In this document: one piece after another, positions 11,293 to 21,027 of the stretch
How positions within the stretch are numbered: position 1 is the stretch's first letter
Layout: every line of letters starts with the position of its first letter
Assembly (NCBI GenBank): GCA_036435485.1
Contig: CM071599.1
Coordinates: 210,155,178 to 210,219,177, forward strand
Direction: 5' to 3'
DNA: 64,000 nt
Origin: Saposhnikovia divaricata
Taxonomy: Eukaryota; Streptophyta; Magnoliopsida; Apiales; Apiaceae
Made by a program: the position numbers and the translations under genes
Notes under the pieces: model-generated
Told to the model about the DNA's origin: nothing
The model's input: only the letters and a program-made list of their open reading frames with translations
The model's database searches: none

Positions 11293-11645
11293 AAAATGTT
11301 TCCTTTTCGTTTGGCTACTAAGGGAACTTTGTTAGAGTTAGTACTAATAAAACACATCTCTTTGTCAAAGTTGACGCTGTGACCTGCATCTGTTAGTTGA
11401 CTAACACTGATAAGATTATATTTTAGACCCTTAACTAACCGTACATCATCGATAGAGAACCTTGTATTACCTATGGTGCCTTTACCTATGATTTTGACAG
11501 TATTAGAGTCACCCAAGGTAACCAAACCTCCATCTGTAGCCACTAGAGACAGAAACTTTGATTTATCTCCTGTCATATGACGAAAGCAGCCGCTGTCTAT
11601 GATCCATTTATTTCTTGGGATATGAGCTGCTAAGCAGACCTGCAA
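11286..11645 (-). CDS. Protease segment of copia 1
   Basis: The short frame carries the copia aspartic protease signature WIIDSGCFRHMTGD (catalytic Asp in DSG), then VTLGDSNTVKIIGKG and LKYNLISVSQLTDAG, the usual order for plant copia elements. It begins without an ATG (TTG at 11645), directly after the gag stop at 11659-11661 but in a different phase. It would therefore need frameshifting, or this is a damaged copy. It ends seven bases inside the integrase frame, again out of phase. The protease would cleave the Gag-Pol polyprotein. Confidence 0.85.
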   Translation of the reverse strand: MQVCLAAHIPRNKWIIDSGCFRHMTGDKSKFLSLVATDGGLVTLGDSNTVKIIGKGTIGNTRFSIDDVRLVKGLKYNLISVSQLTDAGHSVNFDKEMCFISTNSNKVPLVAKRKGNILC

Positions 11646-11658
11646 AACATATATGTAT

Positions 11659-13395
11659 TCATGTCTTAGGTACCCATTTTAACTTGGGTCCTGCTTTGTT
11701 AGTATCCACAATATTATATAAATGTCTATCTGTTTTCTTAATCCATATTTGAACAATATTAACAGAATTAGACAATTTATGTGATATAGATGTTGGGCTA
11801 TGAGTATCACAGAATTTAGATTCTGCTGAAAGGTGTCCCCTTTTTCCACAATCTGTACATCTCTCGTATGGCATTTTGTACTTCATGGTTGTTCGTTTTT
11901 TAGACTTGTGGAACACATTTTTCTTTGCTGATTTGAAGCCAAGCCCTCCTTTACTCAAGGAAAGTTTTTGGCTTGCCAACATTATGTCTAATGTGCCTTC
12001 GCCGTGAACAAACTTAGCCATATCTTTCTTCAGTAGATCAATCTTTTTCTGCAACTCGGAGTATTTCAGTTCTGCTTCCAGCTTTTGTGTGGCTAACTCT
12101 GAATCTTTCATATCAATCTCATTTTTCAAATGAGCATTTTCTTTAAAGAGCTCATCCATTCTTTCAGAGTTTTTCCTATCCAGGGATTCTTCTTTCGAAG
12201 ACTCATCTATTTCACTTAAAACTTCATTTAAAGCTTGCTTTAAATAAGCATTTTTGTTTTGCAGCTTTTTGATTTGTACCTGAAGGGTTAGTAAATCTTT
12301 AGAAATACATGATTTTAGAGGTGTAGAAAATACCTCCTCGTCTTCACTAGAGTTTTCCTCTATTCCAGCAAAGCACATTTGAGCAACTTCATCATCGGAG
12401 TCTATTTCGATATCAGATTCATCGTCGCTCCATGTTAGAAATGCTTTGCTCTTTTTCTTTTCCTTGTCTTGATCCCTTGATCCAGAGGCCTTCATTTTAG
12501 CCTGAAGTTGATAACAGTTTCTTTTGAAATGGTCTTTCTTGCCACATTCGAAACAAGCTTCATCATTAGAATTGTTTCTGGATTCCTTTTTAAAACCAAA
12601 GGACCTTTGAGTAGGTCGACTATAGGCTTTCTTCTTGGCTAGAAACTTCTGAAATTTCTTTGTTAGAAGAGCAATCTCCTCATCCGAATCCTCACTAGAA
12701 TCTGTGTTGATTGTTAAAGCCAAAGTCTTTTTCCTGGGAGCTGTTTCTTCATCATCATACCTTTTAAGTTGATTCTCAAACTCCTCTAGTTCACTGAAGA
12801 GAGTAAGAGTCTCCATATTTGAGATTAAAGAGGAGTCCTGTAGAGTTGTTACCTTAGGAGCGAACCTTTTTGGCAACGACCGAAGAATCTTTCTATTGAT
12901 CTCTTCCTGGGGTATATTTCTTTCCAGAAGAGATATAGAGTTCATGAGGGTAAGAAACCTGCCCTGTGCTTCTTTTATGCTTTCATCCTTTTCTAGTTTA
13001 AAACTTTCGTAGTCACTCATAAGGAGATCGAGCTTGATTTCACGAACTTTTGAGGTGCCTTCATGACTTACTACAAGGGTATCCCAGACCTGTTTTGCTG
13101 ATGTGCAAGCTGAGACTTTTCGAAGCTCAGTAGCACAAAGTCCGTTGAGTAGGGAATTCATGGCTCGGGCATTATAATTCAGGGAATTCACCTCATCAAC
13201 TGTAAGACTTTTTACTGGTTTGGGCTTGCCATCTTTCATAGGAATAGTGATGCCATTTTCAACTGCATCCCATTCGTAGGTATCCCTCTGGAGAAAAATC
13301 TTCATTAAGAACTTCCAGTCATTGTAGTTTTCAGCTCCAAGTAAGAGTGGTGGAGCATTGATTGATCGACGATCATTCCAACCTGATTGTGCCAT
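11659..13395 (-). CDS. Gag of copia 1
   Basis: The likely start is the ATG at 13395 (MAQSGW), about 45 bp from the primer site; the frame is open seven codons further up. The N-terminal half (LLGAENYNDWKFLMKIFL, then LNGLCATELRKV, TLVVSHEGTSKVREIKLDLL) is the plant copia gag (UBN2/DUF4219-like) core. A zinc knuckle CFECGKKDHFKRNC lies near residue 290. A long Glu/Lys-rich coiled-coil segment (LQKKIDLLKKDMAKF) follows. A second cysteine cluster (CTDCGKRGH) has altered spacing to its last Cys. The ORF ends WVPKT at a TGA. Gag forms the virus-like particle and binds RNA. About 578 residues fits Sirevirus gag, which is longer than most copia gag proteins. Confidence 0.9.
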   Translation of the reverse strand: MAQSGWNDRRSINAPPLLLGAENYNDWKFLMKIFLQRDTYEWDAVENGITIPMKDGKPKPVKSLTVDEVNSLNYNARAMNSLLNGLCATELRKVSACTSAKQVWDTLVVSHEGTSKVREIKLDLLMSDYESFKLEKDESIKEAQGRFLTLMNSISLLERNIPQEEINRKILRSLPKRFAPKVTTLQDSSLISNMETLTLFSELEEFENQLKRYDDEETAPRKKTLALTINTDSSEDSDEEIALLTKKFQKFLAKKKAYSRPTQRSFGFKKESRNNSNDEACFECGKKDHFKRNCYQLQAKMKASGSRDQDKEKKKSKAFLTWSDDESDIEIDSDDEVAQMCFAGIEENSSEDEEVFSTPLKSCISKDLLTLQVQIKKLQNKNAYLKQALNEVLSEIDESSKEESLDRKNSERMDELFKENAHLKNEIDMKDSELATQKLEAELKYSELQKKIDLLKKDMAKFVHGEGTLDIMLASQKLSLSKGGLGFKSAKKNVFHKSKKRTTMKYKMPYERCTDCGKRGHLSAESKFCDTHSPTSISHKLSNSVNIVQIWIKKTDRHLYNIVDTNKAGPKLKWVPKT

Positions 13396-13439
13396 GGATC
13401 TTGCAAAAATAAACACTTAAACAAGGATTAAATGCACCT

Positions 13440-13451
13440 GCTCTGATACCA
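13440..13451 (-). other. Primer binding site of copia 1 (initiator tRNA-Met)
   Basis: The minus strand reads TGGTATCAGAGC, the classic initiator-Met primer site of plant copia elements. It lies two bases inside the 5' LTR end. Confidence 0.93.
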
Positions 13452-13453
13452 AA

Positions 13454-14407
13454 TGTAATTTAAATAGCACAATATGTTGGACTGTACGAGTAAATGAGAC
13501 TGTCTCAATTGAGAATGAGACTGTCTCTTTTGCAAATGAGACTGTCTCTTTTGTGAATGAGACTGTCTCTTTTGTCTAACAGAATATTAACTGCAGAAAT
13601 TAAATAACTGAATGAACAATAACAACACCAGGAATTTTCAATTGGTTCGGCCCCTATCTTTGTCTATGGCCTACATCCAAGTCCCTATGCCAACTAGCAC
13701 AGAGATTATATTATTATCACAATAATATAAAGCTTACACAATATCCGATTACAAGATTGAAGCCCCTGGAAGAACCCTTCCCCTTGACACCCTTGTCACC
13801 TAGCAATCCCCGCTACTTAGCCCACTGGCTACCTTGGCTTACAACTTGTAATGCCTAACTAGTTGCCACAACCCGGCACAAGTGAACTCAGAATATATGG
13901 AATATGAATACAACTTCTAGAAAGGATATATATATATATATATGACTGTGTATGAGTACTTAGAAGATGTATGTCTTGAAATGTCTCTGGCAGATGTGTG
14001 TTGATCCAGTCGAGAGCTGATGAGATTTATAGGCACTCTTGAATGATATAGCCGTTGATAGATTCCTCCCTTAGCTGATGAATCTTGACTGGAGAAGATG
14101 AGTTCGTTGGAAGTAGTATAAGCATGTGAAGGACTTGATTACTTCTGGTAAAGCTGTGAGACAAACGTGACTACCAGCAAGACTAAGAATCAGAGTAAGT
14201 GATGTACAGTAGACGTGCTGGAGAAAATAGTTTAAAACACATGTCTCAAGAATATTCCTTTGGTAGTCGTGATGCACACTTTCTTGGTAAAGTGGAAAGC
14301 TATACTACACATGCTAAAGACAGGAGACAAGATCTTATAAAGAATTAGATAATAATATTCAAATACACATCATCTTAAAATCAATAAACTAACAAGACTG
14401 TTTCACA
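13454..14407 (-). repeat. 5' LTR of copia 1
   Basis: The inner end is fixed by the primer site; on the minus strand the LTR ends AAATTACA. The outer end is inferred at TGTGAAACAGTC (14407), which gives TGT...ACA ends and about 954 bp. The sequence beyond, from about 14411, resembles unique DNA repeated elsewhere in the window (ACCAATATAC, GTAGTTAGCTCAT). The partner LTR is outside the window, so the outer boundary is provisional. Confidence 0.6.
13490..13573. repeat. Four-copy 21-bp palindromic array (GAGACTGTCTC) in the LTR
   Basis: Four units of about 21 bp share AATGAGACTGTCTC. Each holds the perfect palindrome GAGAC-T-GTCTC, which includes the hexamer TGTCTC. The array lies within about 120 bp of the primer site, in the R/U5 part of the LTR. 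Confidence 0.9.
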
Positions 14408-14946
14408 TTTGTAACCAATATACATGTTCTGTCCTCAAGTAGTAGTTAGCTCATAATCGTTTCATCAATCTCCCGAATTATTTTACACTATTTAAACACC
14501 GAATGAGATAATTATTCCACCACAAATGTAGTTTGTATACCTTTTTAAGTCTATGTTTCATTATTGATGATAAGATATTGGAGTAAATTAACATGAATTA
14601 TCTAGTATTGATGCTGTGCAAAGGTACGTAGGGGTATTGAAATTTAACTTAGGCGACAACTTTTATATATGTTTTGTGTTCGGTGTTCATAACCTCTGAC
14701 AAAATTTAATTCGAAAAGTTCACTTAATTATTATATTGTACTGAATGCAAGATGCAATGTATAACATCTGATACATTGTCACTAGTGTTCTAGGAACAGA
14801 AAAATTAATTTGAATGGAGATTATGACTTTGAAAAAGAAAAAGAGCTTTTATGCTTGATTGTTTTTTACCTAACTGACGATCATTAAAGTAACCAGATTT
14901 TAATCTTGAAACCTCCAAAAAATTTTGCAGGGGCTGCTTTTTATTA
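14408..14946. other. Spacer, nothing recognised
   Basis: AT-rich single-copy-looking DNA right of copia 1. No coding sequence or clear repeat seen. A short segment GTAGTTAGCTCAT near 14446 also occurs near 16455, 16550 and 23540. Confidence 0.5.
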
Positions 14947-14954
14947 CCTGTAAC

Positions 14955-15149
14955 CAGTGTTGTAAAAATCGGTTGACTCGGACGAGTACTCGGACGAGTA
15001 CTCGGAAATCGGTGATCAACCGATTCGGATTTAACCGAATACTCGGACGAGTACTCGGATGCTGAAAACGAGTACTCGGAAAATCGGCCGAATACTCGGA
15101 TTTTGAAGATCAAACCGAGTCGAACCGATTTCCGATTTTTACAACCTTG
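14955..15149. mobile_element. hAT-type MITE with perfect 8-bp TSD
   Basis: The element of 195 bp begins CAGTGTTGTAAAAATCGG and ends CCGATTTTTACAACCTTG. It is flanked on both sides by the 8-bp duplication CCTGTAAC (14947-14954 and 15150-15157). A CAGTG start and 8-bp TSD fit hAT. The interior is built of repeated CGGACGAGTACTCGG units. Confidence 0.9.
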
Positions 15150-15157
15150 CCTGTAAC

Positions 15158-16390
15158 ACATAATGATGTTGTTACAGTTCTGCGAAACATGAAAAAATAG
15201 CTCTACTTTTATTCCAAAACCCAAATTTCTTTAGTCATATAAAAAACTTCTACATGGATTAGCTATATAGCTTAACTAAGAAAATGTAACTGAGTCATGT
15301 TATTTGTGGAGTGAATGCTAGAACCCAAAGATAAAGGGATACTCTTTTATTTAAGAGAATCTTGTCCGAGAAATAATCTTTAACTAGTAGCATTGATAAC
15401 AATATAGAGAGAAACAATGCGAGGTTATAAGTTATAACAAGTTTAAATTCGGATTTTTTATGACATTAAATGTAAAAAAATATCTTATAACGTAACGGGA
15501 ACTACTTGAGGGGTTCTTTTTAAGACTATGGGAACATTTCAGGAACAAAACAAAACAATACGAAGATAGATGAATTCTAGTACAGTCCAAGTGGGATCGG
15601 TTGGACACAAAATAATTTAAAATCCATAGATTAAAACCCAATCGTTATAAGATCAGGGTGGTCTGGGTAGACCCCCAATACTTGGGTCTTGGAATCCCAA
15701 TATTTAAAAATTTCAAAATTTCAAATTATTTCATGTAAATTTATACTCTTTATTAAAAGCAGAAATCCCTTTTAAATGGTATGTCATGTACGGTATGTAC
15801 GGTATGCCATTAAATATTAATTAATTTAATTAATTAAAATTGTAATATTATATAATAATTTACTAAAAATTGAAATAAAAGTCATGAATATAGTGTCAAA
15901 TAGAACTTAGGACTCCTTTAATTAATAAAAAATCAGGAATATAGTATTAAATAGAACTTAGTACTCCTTTAATTAAAATTTAAAAGTATCTATAATAGAT
16001 TAATAATAAATATAATTAATAATATAGCTACTCTTATATTATATTACCAGAATGAAGTTATGTAAATTTAATTAATTAAATAATTAATTAAAATAACAAT
16101 ATTAAATATTAATTTAATTTAATAGTGAAGTTATATACTAGGAGTCTATTAACTAGCAATCGAAATAAAAGTCGAGAATATAGTATTATATACAACTTGG
16201 TGTTCAAGATTTTATTTTATTAAAAAAGTTAAAAATTAAAAATTTAAGATAATTTATTACGATCCGTGCTTCGCACGGGTTATCAATTTTTTTAATACGT
16301 AACATATATTTACATTAAAATTCTGAAATTTGATTTCGCTTAAGATCTCGTAAATTTCATAATCGCCATTTGAAAAATTAGTACAAACAA
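15158..16390. other. AT-rich spacer with a Helitron-like terminal hairpin
   Basis: No gene is seen. Short repeats recur (GAATATAGTATTA, ACTCCTTTAATTA). At 16262-16277 the hairpin CCGTGCTTCGCACGG matches the 3' hairpin of the Helitron at 49752, but no CTRR end follows, so this is at most a decayed end. Confidence 0.4.
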
Positions 16391-16515
16391 AATCCAAAAC
16401 CATTACCATTTTGCTACTGTCATGTACAGCACTTCATGCACAAACCCTGAATTGCAGTAGTTAGCTCATAGAATCACGAGTAAAGTTATTATTTTATCAA
16501 ATTGTGCAAAATTTA
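16391..16515. repeat. Spacer repeat, copy A (copy B at 23431-23585)
   Basis: AAATCCAAAACCATTACC...TTTTGCTACTGTCATG, then CAAACCCTGAATTGCAGTA and TTAGCTCATAGAATCA, are shared almost base for base with 23431-23585, about 7 kb away. Copy B has extra bases around GTACATCAGTATGTACATTC. The repeat unit is not identified. Confidence 0.75.
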
Positions 16516-17624
16516 CAACCGACTTTTATGTTTTACTTTGTTGTAGTTGTTAGCTCATGAGTAAGTCATTTTATCAGATTTCCCTAGATCACAATTAACA
16601 TGAAATTTACCTATTTAAATACAGGATGGATTCATTTTATCTTTAGAATTGATGCATGTATCTAGTAATTATTTCATTACATTTGGTCTTAAGGTATGGA
16701 AGGAAACTATTATTTTATACGATTATTTGAATTTTGTTTCATCATAGAGATCATAAGAATGACTAGTCACATACCTAAAGTTGATCGAAATTGTTGGAAA
16801 TTTCAATGTACTAGCCGAAAAAAGGCAAGCTCACTATATTGTAAAAAACGGGGAGCATTATATATAAAATATATATCAAACACTAATGGAATATTATTTT
16901 ATAAATTTAAATATAAATCCTTTATATATATTATATGCCAACAATGGTCTTTCATCTATTTAGTAATTTACTTAAATACCCCTATAATCATGTTAATGTT
17001 AAAAAATTAGAACTTGCACTACAAGAAATTTGGCTAATTATGACGGCAAACTTGTGACGGATTGCATTTTCCCGCCTAACTTACGACGGAATACCAAATC
17101 TGTCGTAAATTTTGCGCCAAATTTACGACGAAAATAAATTCCGTCACAAGTTAATTATTTTATTAATAAAATTTTGCTGACTAAGTCAACTCGGGAAAGT
17201 GGGGACATGGTAAAGATGACTTTACGACGGAAATTCCGTCGTAAACGACATTGTGACGGAAAATCCGTCGCAAGTTTGATTTCTGAAAATAAAAGTAAAT
17301 TAATTTTTTTGATGCAAAAAATGACGTGTGGTTTGGCAATTAAAAATTCATCCAAACATTAACTTACGACGAAAATTCTGTCGTAAATTAATTTATTGTA
17401 ACTAAATTTAATTGTAAAATGAATTACGTTTTCTAATGTAAACTTACGACGGAAAAATGTGTCGTAATTCTGGGTTACTTATGACGGATTAAGAAGATCG
17501 TCGTAATTCTGGGTTAATTATGACGAAATTTCCGTCATAAGTTCCTTAGAATTACGACGATCTTCTTAATCCGTCGTAAAGTTCTTCAACATTTTTTCTT
17601 ATTATGTATACATCAACCACATAG

Positions 17625-18335
17625 ATTAATTTTTTATATTTTGAAACTTTGGGAATATCATTTAATTAGATATGTCTTGACATCCGTACGGTTGGATCAT
17701 CGAGAAATATTTTTTTTAAATGGAAACAATAATATGGGACGAAGCACTAGTTACTAGTACTAGTCGGACTAGTAGTGATTTACTAATAACTCCAACCAAA
17801 TTAATTTTTTATTTTTTGAAACTTTGGGAATATCATTTAATTAGATATGTTTTGACATCCGTATGGTTGGATCGTCGATAAATATTTTTTAAAAAAATAG
17901 AAAAAATAATATGGGACGAAGTACTAGGTAGTAGTACTAGTCAAATCAATAGTTGACTACTAATTTCACTATCCAAATTAATTTTTATTTTTTAAAATTT
18001 TTGGAATATCACTTATTTAGATATATATCGACATCTGTACTGTTGGATCGTCGATAAATATTTTTAAAAAAATAGAAACGACAATCTGGGATAAAGTACT
18101 GGTTAGTAGTACTATCAAATCAATAGTTGACTACTAATTTCACTATCCAAATTAATTTTTAATTTCTTAAAATTTTGGGAATATCACTTATTTAGATATA
18201 TATTGACATCCGTATGATTTGATCGCCAATATGTATTTTTAAGAAAATTGAAACAACAGACTGGGACGAAGTACTAGTTAGTAGTAATAGTCAAATCAAT
18301 AGTTGACCACTAATTTCAGTATCCAAAGTGAATAC
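17625..18335. repeat. Four-copy tandem repeat, period about 175 bp
   Basis: Each unit runs GGGAATATCA.TTA.TTAGATAT..., TTGACATCCGTA.GGTTGGATC, GGGACGAAGTACTAG, GTAGTACTAGTCAAATCAATAGTTGA. Anchor positions are 17651, 17826, about 18002 and about 18177, giving a period of 175-176. Units 3 and 4 are closer to each other than to unit 1. No coding potential. Confidence 0.9.
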
Positions 18336-18699
18336 GTGCTTATTATAAAATATTATTTTAAATACGTGCTTATTATAAAATATTAGAATGCCACTATTAA
18401 ATATGAATGGACTTAATAGTGATTAAATATGAAACTTGGAATGCCACTATTTAAACTTGAAACTTGGAATGTATCATTTAAATAATATTTTCTATCCATG
18501 ATAAAATTTACAAAATTTTTTGAGAATTTGTTCCGGAGTCGAATTTAGAACCGAAAAACTCATACGTTTAAAAATCAAACGATTGACCAAACTTCTAAGA
18601 AATTTGACCAGATTTTGATAGAACGATTTTTTTAATATTTCCAAGTTCTGGTAAAAAATTCATAATTTTTATAACATTTTTTATTTTTGAATATTTACT

Positions 18700-19490
18700 T
18701 TAATCTATATTAATAGTGGAAAATTAAAATTCTGTTTGGTGACATATGTCAATGTGGTATTGGTTGACAGCATAGCACAAGGATTGTGCTTCTTCAATCA
18801 ATTTATAGCCCTTGATTAAAACAAAGAAACACATATCCAATGGTCCTCATTAAACCCAAATAATACACACAACACAAACCCATCTCTTATTCAAACAAAA
18901 AAAAACCCATCTCTTACCTAATACCCCTGTCTCTCAACTCTGACTCTCGCCTCTCTCCCTCAATCTCTCTCAATCTCTCTATGTAGGTGCGTGCGTGTGT
19001 TATTCGGGTGGGTTCTGTGAGATTTTATTGAAGCTGAATCATGGAGTTGCTGTGGTTGAGTCACCGTTGCTGCGTTTAGTGTGTGTGTCCTGCAAATTCG
19101 TGGCTTCGTGTGTATGGTACAATTAATTGGTCGGTATGTGTTATATCTGTATAAATGTGTGGTGAAATTCGAAGTCATCCCCTCCCCTGTCTTGGTTTCG
19201 ACTGTACGATGTGTGGCTGTAGTAATTAACGAATTGTGTGTGAGTTGTGTGAAGGCAAAACGGTGTGTGTGTATTCTTCAGTGTGTATGAGGCTGCAGTC
19301 CAAGGGGATGTCAGCTATAGACGGTGCAGCGGAGTTGAAGACAGTGGAGGCGAAGAAGGTGGATGGGTGTTGGTGTTTTGAAGGTAGTGACTGTTTGAGT
19401 GAAGGAAATGGGTGATGACAGGGAGATGGGAAGGAGAATCGAGGCTGGTGTTGTGGGAGAGAGAAATGGTGCGAGCTAGGTGGTGTAGCA
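18700..19490. other. Unrecognised cargo upstream of the FURRY fragment
   Basis: This part of the CACTA has a pyrimidine-rich leader-like stretch (CTCTCAACTCTGACTCTCGCC, CTCTCTCAATCTCTC) and GT-rich DNA with no convincing long ORF. TCTATATTAATAG at about 18711 looks like a Helitron 5' end, but no matching 3' end was found. It could be captured promoter or 5'-UTR sequence. Confidence 0.35.
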
Positions 19491-19494
19491 ACGC

Positions 19495-20232
19495 TTTAAG
19501 TATTAGAAGTATCACACGCTGGTATTCAACAGGTCCTCTCTCTAGGAGCCGTAGCAAATGACCAAATGCCAATGCCGAATGTCTCGGGAACCATTCATTG
19601 CATAATAGTGGCGATACGCAAGAAAGTAAATTATCTATACTCTTTCTCTCACCACCAGAATATGCCATAAAAACAGTGGCTAGTTCATCCATCGACCTTG
19701 CTCGACACCAAATTGCAATATTGGTTGCAACAGAGCAGGCCTTTTGATGCTGTTGTAGGAGTGGTGATGCAATGCCTACTGACTGCTTCCTGGTTTAGCT
19801 GCAAGCACAGCCAGGGAAGCAAACCTGTGATGTGCATCAAGAGTCGTGTTTCTGCATCCCCAAATATTGAATCGCAAGAGTGAACTGTGATCCGTGAAAG
19901 GACCTCAATAGAGACACCATGACTTGCTGTGGACATGAGTCCCTTAAGAACAAGTGGTTGCACTCCTTCAAAGGCTGGAACCTTCCCACTTGATGATGGT
20001 GGCTCACACGTATTTCTCAAATCCCTTTGAAAATCACTACTGTCCGAAACACTGGTATCAAGCTCATCACGCGGCATGCTAGATAGAAGTACATTTTTTG
20101 TTGTTCTGTCACGAAATGATAGACGATCAATTACACGAGAGAACAGCTCAAGCACCTGGCAGTAAACATGAACAAAGTCCGTATGCATCATGGCTACACA
20201 TCCCCAGAATAGCTGAGGGTAGAGAATCACTT
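19495..20232 (-). pseudogene. FURRY-like (cell morphogenesis, ARM-repeat) gene fragment
   Basis: Two overlapping minus-strand frames, 20230-19685 and 19692-19315, are strongly protein-like. The first holds LFWGCVAMMHTDFVHVYCQ, VIDRLSFRDRTT and LLMHITGLLPWLCLQL; the second DELATVFMAYSGGERKS and LLCNEWFPRHSALAFGHLL. These are segments of the plant homologue of FURRY (the Arabidopsis ARM-repeat cell morphogenesis protein family), a very large cytosolic scaffold. A one-base shift between about 19770 and 19790 separates the two frames. Homology ends near 19495, where the frame runs into low-complexity sequence. No start, stop or introns of the parent are kept. It is cargo of the CACTA element. Identity was recognised by eye, without a search. 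Confidence 0.8.
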
Positions 20233-20634
20233 TTTCAGGCTCCGGTTTTGGTACCGGTTTCTGGAATTTCCAGATTCCGGTCCTTTTTTTTTTAAATGTG
20301 TGGACTTAACTTACGACGGAATTTGAGTCGTCATTTCTTGCATTTTTGTTGGTAAATAAATCTATTAATTTTCATTTAAATGAAATAGAAACAAAGTTTA
20401 TTTATGACGGTTATTTTCGTCGGAAGTTCATATATTATTTTATTGTAGAAAGTGGGCCCCATTTTGGAACTTGTGACGAAAATTTGAACTTGTGACGAAA
20501 TTTGAACTTGTGACGAAAATCCGAACTTAAGACTCGAGCAAAAACGACGATTTTTTTCCGTTGTAATTGGTATCAATTGCGACGATTTCAGTGTTAAATT
20601 TTCGTCATAAATGGTCTTTTTTCTTGTAGTGTTG

Positions 20635-20880
20635 AATGGGTTTGAACCCATGACCTCTATGTATCAAAGTTTTTATGCTCACATGTATTACCACTACACT
20701 AGAACATTTAATGATACAATTCTTAAAATCAATAATTGCATACACATAAAAAATTGGAACTTGCATGGGTTTGAATCCATGACCTCCATGTACCAAAGTT
20801 TTTATGCTCACATGTATTACCACTATACTAGAACATTTAATGATACATTTCTTAAAATCAATAATTGCATACACAGAAAA
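20635..20880 (-). repeat. Tandem pair of tRNA-derived SINE-like units
   Basis: Two copies, offset 129 bp, contain GGGTTTGAACCCATGACCTC and GGGTTTGAATCCATGACCTC, then CAAAGTTTTTATGCTCACAT and CACTAGAACATTTAATGATAC. On the minus strand TAGTGTAGTGG resembles a Pol III A box and GGTTCAAACCC a B box about 45 bp on, as in tRNA-derived SINEs. The left end of the first unit is at 16998-17016, on the other side of the CACTA insertion. Confidence 0.6.
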
Positions 20881-21027
20881 TCCACTTGATATAAATTTTT
20901 TAATATTTATTTTCAAATTTATTCAGAATAAAATTAATTAAAACTTTAAGAACATGTAAATTGTTTTTAATTGAGTGAATAACTGACTAAATGAACGTGT
21001 ATTTAATATAATATTATATATATATAA

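Larger units (their letters stand above)
6964..14407 (-). mobile_element. Ty1/copia retrotransposon, Sirevirus-like (copia 1), interrupted
   Basis: The minus strand gives, in order, a 5' LTR (about 13454-14407), an initiator-Met primer site, gag, protease, integrase, reverse transcriptase, RNase H and an extra ORF. Integrase before reverse transcriptase defines Ty1/copia. The long gag with CX2CX4HX4C knuckle, the style of the integrase and RT, and an additional ORF after pol point to the Sirevirus (SIRE/Maximus) lineage, though this was judged by eye. The 3' end and 3' LTR lie beyond the LARD and outside the window. Frame breaks between gag and protease and between protease and integrase suggest a defective copy. 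Confidence 0.85.
17017..20631. mobile_element. Pack-CACTA transposon carrying a host gene fragment
   Basis: The ends are CACTACAAGAAA on the left and its reverse complement TTTCTTGTAGTG on the right, flanked by the 3-bp duplication TTG (17014-17016 and 20632-20634). Next to each end are many short subterminal repeats around TTACGACGG, CCGTCGTAA and TTGTGACGGA, the usual transposase-binding architecture of CACTA elements. No transposase is encoded, so the element is non-autonomous. Inside are a four-unit 175-bp tandem repeat, an unrecognised gene-leader-like stretch and a FURRY-like fragment. Confidence 0.93.

Noticed and set aside
11620..11660. A 34-nt intron between gag and protease (GTACCT...TTTTGCAG)
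   Set aside because: Far below the minimum plant intron length of about 60-70 nt.
16696..17010. ORF of 104 codons left of the CACTA
   Set aside because: Low-complexity Ile/Tyr/Phe-rich translation of AT-rich DNA with no domain.
19081..19290. Plus-strand ORF in GT-rich DNA of the CACTA
   Set aside because: Composition-driven Val/Cys-rich frame, no support.
20611..20889. Overlapping ORFs across the SINE-like tandem repeat
   Set aside because: Translation of a repeat in both strands; the duplicated unit is explained as SINE-like.
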